A DNA stretch of 64,000 nucleotides from Sphingopyxis microcysteis (GTDB lineage: Bacteria > Pseudomonadota > Alphaproteobacteria > Sphingomonadales > Sphingomonadaceae): contig NZ_JAANYY010000004.1 of assembly GCF_012274265.1 (NCBI RefSeq), positions 434,001 through 498,000 of the forward strand, written 5' to 3'. Below, piece by piece: positions 55,738 to 64,000 of the stretch. The notes under the pieces were generated by a model. That model was not told the DNA's origin. It searched no databases and saw nothing but the letters and a program-made list of their open reading frames with translations. The position numbers and the translations under genes are program-made. The number at the start of each line of letters is the position of its first letter. Positions within the stretch are counted from its first letter, which is position 1.

Positions 55738-57608
55738 ACCTGCTCGCGCTCAGCGCGGTGGCAACCGAAGTGGCGGCCGAAAGGGTCGTCGATACCGCGC
55801 TGATCGAGGGCGCAATCTTGCTGGGCGTTGCGACTTTGTTCGTGCTGCTTTTCCGTCGTTTGGGGCTGGGCGCAGTGCTCGGCTATCTGATCGCGGGTTC
55901 GCTGGTCGGCCCCTACGGCCTAGGCTTGGTCGGCGGCGGTGAATCGAAGCTTGCCTTTGCCGAAATCGGCATCGCCTTTCTGCTCTTTCTCGTCGGGCTC
56001 GAACTGCATCCGCGCCGCTTGTGGGATATGCGCCGCGCGATTTTCGGGCTGGGGCTGGCGCAGGTGGCCATCACCGGTGTAATCCTGTCTGGCCTGATTA
56101 TGGTGACGCTGGGGTTCAGTTGGCAGGCGGCGCTGGCGCTCGGGCTGCCGCTGGCTTTGTCGTCGACCGCGCAGGTACTGCCTAGCCTGAAAAGTTCGGG
56201 GCGGATCAATTCGCCCTTTGGCGAAAAGGCCTTTTCGATTCTGCTGTTCCAGGATCTCGCGATCGTGCCGATGATCACGATCATAGCGGTGCTGTCGCGC
56301 GCGCCCGCCGACCCTTCGGCGCCGCCGGGGTGGCAGATGGCGCTTTACACCGTCGTCGCCATCATCGTCCTCGTCGTAGTCGGACGCTTTGTCCTCAACC
56401 CGCTGCTGCGGATCATCGGCCGTTACGGTGAGCGAGAACTGTTCGTCGTCGTCGGGCTGCTCGTCGTGCTGGCCAGCGCCGCCTTCATGCACAGCATGCA
56501 CCTGTCGACTGCGCTCGGCGCCTTCATCGCCGGGGTGATGCTTGCGGATTCGCCGTACCGGCACGAGATCGAGGCCGATATCGAACCCTTTCGGCTTGTG
56601 CTGCTCGGATTGTTTTTCCTCGCAGTCGGCATGGTGCTCGACCTCAATGTCATTCGCGACGATCCGCTCCGCGTCGTGGCGCTGGCTGCGGGGCTGGTGG
56701 TGGTGAAGGTCGCAGTGCTAACCGTCCTTGTCCGCCTGTTCGGCAAGCCGTGGAGCGTCGCGCTCGGGCTTGGCCTGCTGCTCAGCCAGGGCGGCGAATT
56801 CGGCTTTCTGCTGTTCACCCAGGCGACCGAAGCCCAGCTGATCGCCCCCGAGGCGGCGAGCCTGTTCAGTGCCGTCGTGACGCTGTCGATGATTTCGACC
56901 CCGTTCCTGATGCTGTTCGCGCGCAATCTGGAATTTGCCCCCGATAGCGTCGCGGCTGAGCTCGATGACCCCGAACATGCGCCGCGCGGATCCGCGATCG
57001 TCGTCGGTTACGGTCGGTTCGGCCAGATCGTGACGCAGATGCTGCACGCGGTCGATTGTTCGGTGACGCTGATCGACAAAAAGGCCAGCCAGATCGAGAC
57101 GTCGGGGCGCTACAACACCAAGGTCTATTATGGCGATGGACTGCGCATCGACGTGCTGCGCCGCGCCGACGCCGAACAGGCGCGGCTGATCATTTTCTGC
57201 ACCGACGACCGCAGTTTTGACGCGGCGGTGCTGGCGCCGATCGTCAAGGCGTTCCCGAATGCGAAGATCCTGACCCGCGTGTTCGACCGCCGCCAGCTGA
57301 TGGCGATCGACGGCGCCGGGGTCGACGGTGCGGTGCGCGAAACCTTTGAAAGCTCGATCGCGCTGGGGCTGCTGGCGCTGCAGCAGATCGATGTCGGTGC
57401 CGACGAGATCGCCGACGTCGAACAGGCGCTGCGACACCTCGATGCGGAGCGTCTGCGCGCGCAGATGAGCGAAGGCGATCTGACGGCGGGGATGGACCAC
57501 CGGTTCATCGCCGGCGGCGGACGGCAGGCGGCGAGCGTTCTGGAAACCCTGCGCGAACGGCGGAACGCAGCGAAGCTGGCGAAAGAGGCAGGCGAGACAG
57601 TCGGGTAA
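55734..57608 (+). CDS. CPA2-type cation:proton antiporter (KefB/KefC-like)
   Basis: A 624-residue transporter. About 12 membrane helices occupy residues 20-400 (AILLGVATLFVLLFRRLGLGAVLGYLIAG, GLELHPRRLWDM), followed by a cytoplasmic RCK/TrkA-N domain (AIVVGYGRFGQIVTQMLHAVDCSVTLIDKK). KefB/C proteins export potassium when glutathione adducts bind the TrkA-N domain. No KefF/G-like partner is next to it. The start overlaps the IscU-like gene. Confidence 0.92.
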   Translation: MNLLALSAVATEVAAERVVDTALIEGAILLGVATLFVLLFRRLGLGAVLGYLIAGSLVGPYGLGLVGGGESKLAFAEIGIAFLLFLVGLELHPRRLWDMRRAIFGLGLAQVAITGVILSGLIMVTLGFSWQAALALGLPLALSSTAQVLPSLKSSGRINSPFGEKAFSILLFQDLAIVPMITIIAVLSRAPADPSAPPGWQMALYTVVAIIVLVVVGRFVLNPLLRIIGRYGERELFVVVGLLVVLASAAFMHSMHLSTALGAFIAGVMLADSPYRHEIEADIEPFRLVLLGLFFLAVGMVLDLNVIRDDPLRVVALAAGLVVVKVAVLTVLVRLFGKPWSVALGLGLLLSQGGEFGFLLFTQATEAQLIAPEAASLFSAVVTLSMISTPFLMLFARNLEFAPDSVAAELDDPEHAPRGSAIVVGYGRFGQIVTQMLHAVDCSVTLIDKKASQIETSGRYNTKVYYGDGLRIDVLRRADAEQARLIIFCTDDRSFDAAVLAPIVKAFPNAKILTRVFDRRQLMAIDGAGVDGAVRETFESSIALGLLALQQIDVGADEIADVEQALRHLDAERLRAQMSEGDLTAGMDHRFIAGGGRQAASVLETLRERRNAAKLAKEAGETVG

Positions 57609-57628
57609 AGCGCTGCGTCCTCCATCTT

Positions 57629-57718
57629 CCGTTTGTGCTGACCTTGTCGAAGCACCGTCTTTCGTTTTTGCGGCGTCGCGAAGAAGGAGCGACCCTTCGA
57701 CAAGTTCAGGGCAAACGG
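57629..57718. repeat. Palindrome of the CTTGTCGAAG family
   Basis: CCGTTTG..CTGACCTTGTCGAAG on the left pairs with CTTCGACAAGTTCAGGGCAAACGG on the right. It sits between the convergent antiporter and aroB genes. Confidence 0.8.
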
Positions 57719-57739
57719 ACTTGGGACTGTTTGCCTTCT

Positions 57740-58843
57740 CTAGCGGTTTTCCCGGTCCAGAAACGCCGCCACCGCATCCAGTCCGTAGGCGTCGGTAACA
57801 AAGCTCTGCCCGATGCCGCGGCTCAGGATCAGCGGCAGTTTGCCGCCGCGCACTTTCTTGTCATGCGCCATATGGGCGGCCAGCGTCGCGCCGGTGGCGT
57901 CGATCCGGGCGCTGGCGAGGTCATGCGGCAGCCCGACTGCGGCCAGATGCGCTGCGACCCGTTCGGCGTCGGCGGCCGGACACAGGCCTTGCGCTGCCGA
58001 GAAACGATGCGCCAGCGCCATGCCCGCGGCGACGGCCTCACCGTGGAGTAGCCGGTCGGAATAGCCGGTCTCGGCTTCGAGCGCGTGGCCAAAGCTGTGG
58101 CCGAGGTTGAGCAAGGCGCGAATATCCTGCGTCTCGCGCTCGTCGGCGGCGACGATACGGGCTTTTGCGGCGACACTGTGGGCGATCGCCTTGTGCCGCG
58201 CGGCACCGTCGCCTGCGAGCAGCGCGTCGCCGTTCACCTCGCACCAGGCAAAGAAATCCGCGTCGTCGATCAGGCCATATTTGACCACCTCGGCATAGCC
58301 TGCGGCCAGATCGCGGCGCGGCAGCGTGTCGAGCGTGGCGGGGTCGATCACGACCAGCGCGGGTTGATGAAAAGCGCCGATCATATTCTTGCCTGCGGCA
58401 ACATTGATCGCGGTCTTGCCGCCGACGCTGCTGTCGACCTGCGCCAGCAGGGTGGTTGGCACCTGAATGAAGTGGCAGCCGCGTTTGACGATGCTGCACG
58501 CAAAGCCGACGAGATCGCCGATCACCCCGCCGCCGAGTGCGATGACATGGTCGCTGCGCTCGACACCTTCGCCGATCAGCCATTCGGTCAGCCGAGCGAG
58601 CCCCGCCCAGCTTTTGGCGGCTTCACCGGGGTCGAGGACGAAGGACGAAAAGGAGATATTCTCCATCGCCAGCGCGGTGCCGAGCGGCACCAGATAATGG
58701 TCGGCGACATGGGTGTCGGTGACGATCATCGTCCGCGGGCGTTTGAGCAGCGGGGCGACATGCGCGCCGATCTCGCGGATGAGCCCATCGCCGATCAGCA
58801 CCGGATAGCTGCGCGCGCCCAGTTCTACGGTCAGCTGTTCCAT
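57740..58843 (-). CDS. aroB: 3-dehydroquinate synthase
   Basis: A 367-residue enzyme making 3-dehydroquinate from DAHP, the second shikimate step. NAD site GGGVIGDLVGFACSIVKRGC, VPTTLLAQVDSSVGGKTAIN, and metal site LLNLGHSFGHALE are all visible. ATG 58843 overlaps the end of aroK by 13 bases, so the two are one operon with aroK first. Confidence 0.96.
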   Translation of the reverse strand: MEQLTVELGARSYPVLIGDGLIREIGAHVAPLLKRPRTMIVTDTHVADHYLVPLGTALAMENISFSSFVLDPGEAAKSWAGLARLTEWLIGEGVERSDHVIALGGGVIGDLVGFACSIVKRGCHFIQVPTTLLAQVDSSVGGKTAINVAAGKNMIGAFHQPALVVIDPATLDTLPRRDLAAGYAEVVKYGLIDDADFFAWCEVNGDALLAGDGAARHKAIAHSVAAKARIVAADERETQDIRALLNLGHSFGHALEAETGYSDRLLHGEAVAAGMALAHRFSAAQGLCPAADAERVAAHLAAVGLPHDLASARIDATGATLAAHMAHDKKVRGGKLPLILSRGIGQSFVTDAYGLDAVAAFLDRENR

Positions 58844-59421
58844 TGCGGATCTTCCCACTTCGACAGAGCTTCCAAAATCGCGCGGACCGTCTGGTCATGC
58901 GGCGTGCTCGCCGAACTGACGCGCAGATGCGCTTCGGCGTAGATGGGGTTGCGGACCGCGGCTAGCTCGCGCAGCACCTCGCCGGGGTCGCGGTTCTTGA
59001 GCAGCGGACGATGGCTGCGGCGCCCGACGCGCTCGACCAGTGTCGGGATGTCGGCGTCGAGCCAGATGCACAGGCTGTCCCGGAGGATCAGCGCGCGTGT
59101 TTCGGGGTTGATGAACGCGCCGCCGCCGGTTGCCAGCACCATCGGTTTTCCCGCCAGCATGCGCGCGATTACGCGCCGCTCGCCGTCGCGGAAATGCGCT
59201 TCGCCAAAGCGTTCGAAAATGTCCGAGATCGTCATGTCGGCGGCGCGTTCGATTTCATCGTCGGCGTCGGCGAACCGCATCCCGAGCCGCCCCGCCAGAC
59301 GGCGGCCGACGGTCGATTTTCCCGACCCCATCAACCCGACGAGCACGATCGAGCGCTCGCGAATTGCGGCGGGGATCGCGCTGGAGCTGTTTGGTACCGG
59401 GCTTTTCGGGTTTCGCGACAT
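58831..59421 (-). CDS. aroK: Shikimate kinase
   Basis: A 196-residue kinase that phosphorylates shikimate. Walker A is LVGLMGSGKSTVGRRLA, followed by FADADDEIERAADMTISDIFERFGEAHFR and VLATGGGAFINPETR (shikimate binding). The first 20 residues (SRNPKSPVPNSSS) are an extra polar extension, and the start at 59421 is a best guess. It is coupled to aroB and divergent from the secreted unknown. Confidence 0.94.
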   Translation of the reverse strand: MSRNPKSPVPNSSSAIPAAIRERSIVLVGLMGSGKSTVGRRLAGRLGMRFADADDEIERAADMTISDIFERFGEAHFRDGERRVIARMLAGKPMVLATGGGAFINPETRALILRDSLCIWLDADIPTLVERVGRRSHRPLLKNRDPGEVLRELAAVRNPIYAEAHLRVSSASTPHDQTVRAILEALSKWEDPQWNS

Positions 59422-59547
59422 GGTGCGCGCGGCTATACCGCCCGCTACGCGCGGAACAACGGTTTTCGGCGATAGTGCAAGCCCGATCGCGCGGGCGTGA
59501 ACGATAGAGGTGGACGTGGCCGACAAGATTGGCGAAAGCGCGGCGCA

Positions 59548-61362
59548 ATGACGAAGAAATTGCTGACGCTGACCTTGGGCCTGTCGGGCTCCGCGCTCGC
59601 TGCCGCGCTGGTGTTACCGGCGATCGCGCAGGAATCGCTGCTGCCCGAAGGTTTCGGCAACCCAGCCGACACCCCCGCGCCGCGCCCCACGCCAACGCCG
59701 TCGCAAACCCCCGCGCCGACATCGGCACCGAAAAACGGCACGGCCCCGCGGCTGGTCACCCCGACCGTCGGTTCGACCGACACCGCCGGGGCGACCGATG
59801 ACGCCGACGAAGACGATGTCGATGACGAAACGGTTGAGCCCGGCACGCTGAAATATGACCTGCCCCCGGGGGCGCGTCGGCTGCTCACCCGCATTGGGCC
59901 ACTGACGCCCGAAACCGGCGGGCTCGGTCCCGATGCGTTCGGGGTGCGCGGTCAATATGCAGCCGCGATCATGCGGCGAACCAACGGCCAGTTCGCGTCG
60001 CGCTGGGGCCAGATATTGCTGCGCCGTTCGCTCGTCTCGGCGATCGATACGCCCGCAACGATCAACGGCGCCGACCTTGCCGCCGACCGCGCCTCGCTAC
60101 TCTTGCGGATGGGCGAATCGATTGCGGCGCGCTGGATCGTCCAGTCGGTCGATTATGACCGCGCGAGCCCGCGGCTGGTCGCCGCCGCGCAGCAGACTTA
60201 CCTGGCCAATGCCGATCCGGCGGGCCTGTGCGCCTATGTTCCCGCGGGGCTGGCGCATGGCGACGAGCAGGCGTGGCGGCTGGCGTCGGCAATCTGTTCG
60301 GGCCTGTCGGGCGAGGCGGGGCCGGCGGGCTGGGCGATCGGTCGCGTGCGGTCGAGCGGCAGGATTTCCAATTTTGACATATTGCTTGCCGAGCGCGTGC
60401 TCGGCGCGACGGGCAGCGGACGCCGGTCGACAACGATCGAATGGGACAATGTCGATCGGTTGACCAGCTGGCGGTTCGGCATGGCGACGGCGACCGCGGT
60501 TCCCGTTCCCGAGGCGCTGCGCACTGCCGCGCCTGCGAATATGAAGGGCTGGACGGTGCTTGCGCCGATGACCGACATGGCGAGCCGCATCGCCGCTGCG
60601 CCCGAAGCCGCTGCGCGCGGCGTCCTGTCGAGCGATGCCTATGTGTCGTTGCTGAGCGCTGCGGCGGGGGAAGAGGAGCCGTCCGAAGCGCTCGCGGCGC
60701 AAACCGACCAGCTCCGCGCGGCCTTCGGCTCGGCACGCCGCGCCGATCGTTATGCAGCGATGGAGGCGATCTGGGCCGCTGGCAGCACACCGGTGCAGCG
60801 CTACGCCGCAATGGTGTCGACCGCGCGCGCTGCCGCAGCGTTGCCGGTGAACACAGAAATCGGCGACGATCCGTGGCAGTTGCTGGGGTCGATGCTCGCG
60901 GGCGGCTATGACGCCAATGCGATCGCGTGGGTGCCGACGGTCACCGTGGGCAGCCGCGCCTGGGGCGTACTCGCGGTCGGATCGCCGCGGCCACTCAATG
61001 GCACGACGGCGGGAACGGTTGGACAATTTTCGGGCAATGACGACAGCGCCGACTATCTCCGGTCGAAATTCCTGCTCGCGGGGCTCGCAGGGCTCGGACG
61101 GATCGATGCCGGTGCCGCGGCGTCGGCGGCGAGCGATCTGGAAGTCGATCTGGGCAAGCAGACGCGCTGGTCGCGCGCGATCATGGCGGCGGCCGAACGC
61201 CGCGAACCCGGCATGGTCGCCTTGCTCGCCGCGGCGGGGATGCAGGGCGAATGGTCGAAAGTCCCGCCCTATCATCTCTATTATATCGTCCGCGCGCTGC
61301 GCGAGGTCGGGCTGGCGTCCGAAGCGCGGATGATCGCCGCCGAAGCGCTGGTGCGTGTCTGA
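59548..61362 (+). CDS. Large secreted protein of unknown function
   Basis: A 604-residue protein with a signal peptide (LLTLTLGLSGSALAAALVLPAIAQ), then a Pro/Thr/Ala-rich linker (PAPRPTPTPSQTPAPT) and a highly acidic stretch (DDADEDDVDDE). The rest is Ala-rich and probably helical, in a loosely repeated pattern (for example GAAASAASDLEVDLGK and AAERREPGMVALLAAAGM) that recalls helical-repeat scaffolds. I do not recognise a family. It sits between aroK and xerD. Codon use is normal. Confidence 0.75.
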   Translation: MTKKLLTLTLGLSGSALAAALVLPAIAQESLLPEGFGNPADTPAPRPTPTPSQTPAPTSAPKNGTAPRLVTPTVGSTDTAGATDDADEDDVDDETVEPGTLKYDLPPGARRLLTRIGPLTPETGGLGPDAFGVRGQYAAAIMRRTNGQFASRWGQILLRRSLVSAIDTPATINGADLAADRASLLLRMGESIAARWIVQSVDYDRASPRLVAAAQQTYLANADPAGLCAYVPAGLAHGDEQAWRLASAICSGLSGEAGPAGWAIGRVRSSGRISNFDILLAERVLGATGSGRRSTTIEWDNVDRLTSWRFGMATATAVPVPEALRTAAPANMKGWTVLAPMTDMASRIAAAPEAAARGVLSSDAYVSLLSAAAGEEEPSEALAAQTDQLRAAFGSARRADRYAAMEAIWAAGSTPVQRYAAMVSTARAAAALPVNTEIGDDPWQLLGSMLAGGYDANAIAWVPTVTVGSRAWGVLAVGSPRPLNGTTAGTVGQFSGNDDSADYLRSKFLLAGLAGLGRIDAGAAASAASDLEVDLGKQTRWSRAIMAAAERREPGMVALLAAAGMQGEWSKVPPYHLYYIVRALREVGLASEARMIAAEALVRV

Positions 61363-61388
61363 ACCGGCCAACGCGACTGGTATCGACC

Positions 61389-62318
61389 ATGTCTGACGGC
61401 GCCGCCATCGACCGCTTTCTGGAGATGATGGCGGCCGAGCGCGGTGCTTCGCGCAACACGCTGGTCGCATATCGCCGCGATCTGGAGCAGGCGGCAGAAC
61501 GGGTCAAAGGCCCGCTCGCCGGTGCCGATGTCGCGGCGTTGCGCCAGTTGATGGCCGATTATCAGTCGCTTGCGGCGAGCAGTGCGGCGCGCAAGCTGTC
61601 GGCGCTGCGCCAGTTTTTTGCCTTTCTGCAGGGTGAGGGCGACCGGGTCGACAATCCCGCGCTCGACATTGCGCGCCCGGCGACGCGCCGCGCGTTGCCG
61701 CGCATCCTGACCCACGCGCATGTCGAGCAATTGTTCGCGCAGGCCGAGGCGGAAGCGGCGGGCGACGTCCCGCCCGCGGCTGCGGTCCGCATGCTGCTGC
61801 TGCTCGAACTCCTCTATGGTTCGGGGCTGCGCGCGAGCGAGCTGGTGACGCTGCCGCGCCGCGCGATCGGCGGCGCACGCGAATTTCTGATCGTCAAGGG
61901 AAAGGGCGACAAGGAGCGGCTGGTGCCGCTGTCCGATCGCGCCCGCAGCGCGCTCGACCGCTGGCTTCCGCTGTTCGTCGACGGATCGCCCTGGCTGTTT
62001 CCGTCGGGAAAAAGCCATGTGTCGCGCGTCCGGCTGTTCCAGATGCTGCGCGACCTTGCGGGCCGGGCGGGGATCGATCCCGCCGCGGTCAGCCCGCATG
62101 TTTTGCGCCACGCCTTTGCCACCCATTTGCTCGAAGGCGGGGCTGACCTTCGCGCGCTGCAGCTGATGCTGGGCCATGCCGACATCGCGACGACCGAAAT
62201 CTATACCCATGTCGACAGCCGCCGGCTGGTCGAACTGGTCAACCGTCGCCATCCGCTCGCGCAGATGGACGCGGGGCAGGGATCAGCAGACGTTGACGTC
62301 GCGGCACCATCGGCTTAG
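61389..62318 (+). CDS. XerC/XerD-type tyrosine recombinase
   Basis: A 309-residue recombinase that resolves chromosome dimers at dif. The N-terminal core-binding domain begins RFLEMMAAERGASRNTLVAYRRDL. The catalytic residues are in YGSGLRASELV (R), KGKGDKERLVPL (K), SPHVLRHAFATH (H-x-x-R) and LGHADIATTEIYTHV (H and the nucleophilic Y). XerD is more likely than XerC from the order before accA, but this is a guess. It is not linked to a mobile element. Confidence 0.92.
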   Translation: MSDGAAIDRFLEMMAAERGASRNTLVAYRRDLEQAAERVKGPLAGADVAALRQLMADYQSLAASSAARKLSALRQFFAFLQGEGDRVDNPALDIARPATRRALPRILTHAHVEQLFAQAEAEAAGDVPPAAAVRMLLLLELLYGSGLRASELVTLPRRAIGGAREFLIVKGKGDKERLVPLSDRARSALDRWLPLFVDGSPWLFPSGKSHVSRVRLFQMLRDLAGRAGIDPAAVSPHVLRHAFATHLLEGGADLRALQLMLGHADIATTEIYTHVDSRRLVELVNRRHPLAQMDAGQGSADVDVAAPSA

Positions 62319-62328
62319 CGGTCCGACG

Positions 62329-63276
62329 ATGACAGCCTTTCTGGACTTCGAAAAACAGGTCGCCGCGCTCGATCGGCAGATTGCCGAACTGCGCGACATG
62401 GGGGACGACCCCACCCTCAACATCGACAATGACATCGCGCGGCTGGAGGACAAGTCCTCGAAATTGCTGCGTGATATTTATGCGAAGCTGACCCCTTGGC
62501 AAAAGACGCAGGTGGCGCGTCACCCCGACCGCCCACATTTCAAACATTATGTCGCGGGGCTGTTCGACGACTGGATGCCGCTCGCCGGTGACCGCAATTT
62601 TGGCGATGATCAGGCGATTTTGGGCGGCCTCGCCCGCTTTCGCGGTCGCCGCGTCATGGTCATCGGGCATGAAAAGGGCGACGATATTCCGTCGCGGATG
62701 AAGCATAATTTCGGAATGGCCAAGCCCGAGGGCTATCGCAAGGCGATCCGCCTGATGCAGCTCGCCGACCGGTTCGGCCTGCCGGTGGTGACGCTGGTCG
62801 ACACGTCGGGCGCCTTTCCGGGCATTCAGGCCGAAGAACGCGGCCAGGCCGAAGCGATCGCGCGTTCGACCGAACAATGCCTGGCGCTGGGCGTGCCGAT
62901 GGTCGCGGCGATCGTCGGCGAGGGCGGCTCGGGCGGCGCGATCGCGCTCGCCGCGGCGAACCGCGTGCTGATGTTCGAACATGCCGTCTATTCGGTGATC
63001 TCGCCCGAAGGCTGCGCGTCGATCCTGTGGCGCACGTCGGACAAGGCCGCCGATGCCGCTGCCGCGATGAAAATGTCGGCGCAGGATCTGCTGGGCCTGA
63101 AGATCATCGACCGCATCGTCGCCGAACCGGTTGGGGGCGCCCACCGCGCGCCCGAGGTTGCGATTGCGTCGCTGGGCGATGCCATCGCGCTGGAACTCGA
63201 CGGCCTGTCGGGGCTGCCGCGCGATGCGATCCTCGCGGCGCGCGAGGAGAAATTCCTCGCCATGGGTCGCGGCTGA
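62329..63276 (+). CDS. accA: Acetyl-CoA carboxylase carboxyltransferase subunit alpha
   Basis: A 315-residue subunit of acetyl-CoA carboxylase, the first step of fatty acid synthesis. Starts TAFLDFEKQVAALDRQIAEL; later GHEKGDD, NFGMAKPEGYRKAIRLM, VDTSGAFPGIQAEERGQAEAIA and VGEGGSGGAIALAAANRVLM mark the family. It lies 10 bases after the xerD-like stop. Full length. Confidence 0.97.
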   Translation: MTAFLDFEKQVAALDRQIAELRDMGDDPTLNIDNDIARLEDKSSKLLRDIYAKLTPWQKTQVARHPDRPHFKHYVAGLFDDWMPLAGDRNFGDDQAILGGLARFRGRRVMVIGHEKGDDIPSRMKHNFGMAKPEGYRKAIRLMQLADRFGLPVVTLVDTSGAFPGIQAEERGQAEAIARSTEQCLALGVPMVAAIVGEGGSGGAIALAAANRVLMFEHAVYSVISPEGCASILWRTSDKAADAAAAMKMSAQDLLGLKIIDRIVAEPVGGAHRAPEVAIASLGDAIALELDGLSGLPRDAILAAREEKFLAMGRG

Positions 63277-63425
63277 AGCCCCTCGACGGAACCCGATCGT
63301 CGCGATTTGCGTTCACCCTCAAGACAGGGCTCCTGACGCACATCAGGCCGCGTTCGACAACGGCTTGTCTCGCCGCGAATAGGGAATATGCCCTGATAAA
63401 TGCATGGCTTGTGGGAGGCGCATCG

Positions 63426-64000
63426 ATGATCCGAAGAAAGAAGACCGGCCTTGCCGTCAAACTCGCAGCGACTGTGGCGCTCGGCAGCCTTGCCCTCACC
63501 GGGGCCGCCGATGCTCAGCTCAAGGCGATCAAGACCGCGACCAATATCACGCCGTCCGAACGCAAGCAGGGCGACGAGGCACATCCGCAGCTGATGGCGG
63601 AATTCGGCGGTGCTTACAGCGGACCGCAGACCGCTTATGTCGTCCGCGTCGGCCAGAATATTGCGCTGCAATCGGGGCTGTCGAACGCGCGCAGCGATTT
63701 TACCGTCACCCTGCTGAATTCGCCGGTGAACAACGCCTTCGCCATCCCGGGCGGCTATGTCTATGTCACCCGCCAGCTGATGGCGCTGATGAACGACGAG
63801 GCCGAGCTTGCCGGGGTGCTGGGGCATGAGGTCGGCCATGTCGCGGCGCAGCACAGCAAGAAGCGTCAGTCGGCGGCGACGCGCAACCAGATACTCGGCG
63901 TGCTCGGCGCGGTGCTGGGGGGTGCGATCGGCGACAGTGGCGGCGTGCTCGGCGGGCTCGGCGGCTTGCTCCAGAACAACGCAATGCAGGTCGCGCAGCT
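63426..64000 (+). CDS. M48-family metalloprotease, cut by the window end
   Basis: The first 191 codons of a secreted zinc protease (signal LAATVALGSLALTGAADAQ). After VNNAFAIPGGYVYVTRQLM, typical of M48 proteins, comes the zinc motif HEVGH at 134-138. Glycine-rich GGVLGGLGGLLQNN follows. BepA/YfgC-type members watch over outer-membrane protein assembly. The C-terminal part, including any TPR domain and third zinc ligand, lies outside the window. The 149-base gap after accA has no gene. Confidence 0.9.
   Translation, partial: MIRRKKTGLAVKLAATVALGSLALTGAADAQLKAIKTATNITPSERKQGDEAHPQLMAEFGGAYSGPQTAYVVRVGQNIALQSGLSNARSDFTVTLLNSPVNNAFAIPGGYVYVTRQLMALMNDEAELAGVLGHEVGHVAAQHSKKRQSAATRNQILGVLGAVLGGAIGDSGGVLGGLGGLLQNNAMQVAQ

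Noticed and set aside
61389..62318. Integrase of a genomic island
   Set aside because: The protein fits housekeeping XerC/D, sits next to accA, and there is no tRNA, attachment-site repeat or phage gene near it.

Overview
This window is a GC-rich, densely packed alphaproteobacterial chromosome segment. It looks like a sphingomonad, and my best guess is Sphingopyxis or a close relative. The reasons are an EcfG/NepR/PhyR general stress locus, LexA boxes of the alphaproteobacterial direct-repeat type (GTTC-N7-GTTC), a Caulobacter-type sigmaF/NrsF plus bufferin operon, and several families of intergenic palindromes. I saw no rRNA, tRNA, CRISPR array, insertion sequence or prophage. It is mostly core chromosome with a few accessory genes of lower GC.

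Layout. 1-2.8 kb: the end of an unidentified gene, a GNAT acetyltransferase, a small alpha/beta hydrolase and a lipoprotein PQQ-type sugar dehydrogenase. 2.8-7.6 kb: a general stress response island with nepR-ecfG (leftward, behind an exact EcfG-type promoter), a BLUF blue-light sensor protein, a second ecfG with no normal start codon, phyR, and a soluble GAF-PAS-HWE histidine kinase. 7.6-13 kb: a four-gene DNA repair operon behind a perfect LexA box: radical-SAM protein, DUF4130-UdgX protein, ligase-associated exonuclease, and ATP-dependent DNA ligase. The ligase carries an in-frame palindromic repeat. 13-16.9 kb: superoxide dismutase, serine dehydratase, a low-GC membrane protein, a LysR remnant and a repeat cluster. 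16.9-20.8 kb: glutathione-dependent formaldehyde oxidation genes (frmA, purU, a VOC protein, a YbaK-type editing protein, fghA).

21-26 kb: quinone oxidoreductase, DEAD-box helicase, a flavoprotein, and a GreA-like protein coupled to a 59-residue protein. 26-29.6 kb: a bufferin (copper-binding RiPP) operon bufABC-doxX-sigF-nrsF with a sigmaF-type promoter in front. 29.7-33.9 kb: two beta-helical DUF2807 secreted proteins, a low-GC hypothetical, a short-chain dehydrogenase and secreted hypotheticals. 34-38.3 kb: secA, a minimal ModE-like regulator and a TauE permease. 38.4-42.6 kb: the Anbu set (ATP-grasp, alpha-E, transglutaminase, Anbu protease).

42.6-52.8 kb: serine hydrolase, acetyl-CoA synthetase, ALDH7-type dehydrogenase, a large beta-propeller lipoprotein, thiolase, enoyl-CoA hydratase and small transaldolase. 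52.9-64 kb: housekeeping genes: radA (also behind a LexA box), cvpA-like, a NifU-like protein lacking a cysteine, a KefB-type antiporter, aroB/aroK, a large secreted unknown, xerD-like, accA, and the start of an M48 protease.

The main regulatory themes are the general stress response with a possible light input, SOS control of two repair loci, and metal-stress control of a peptide metallophore. All family calls are from reading the sequence; no database search was run.
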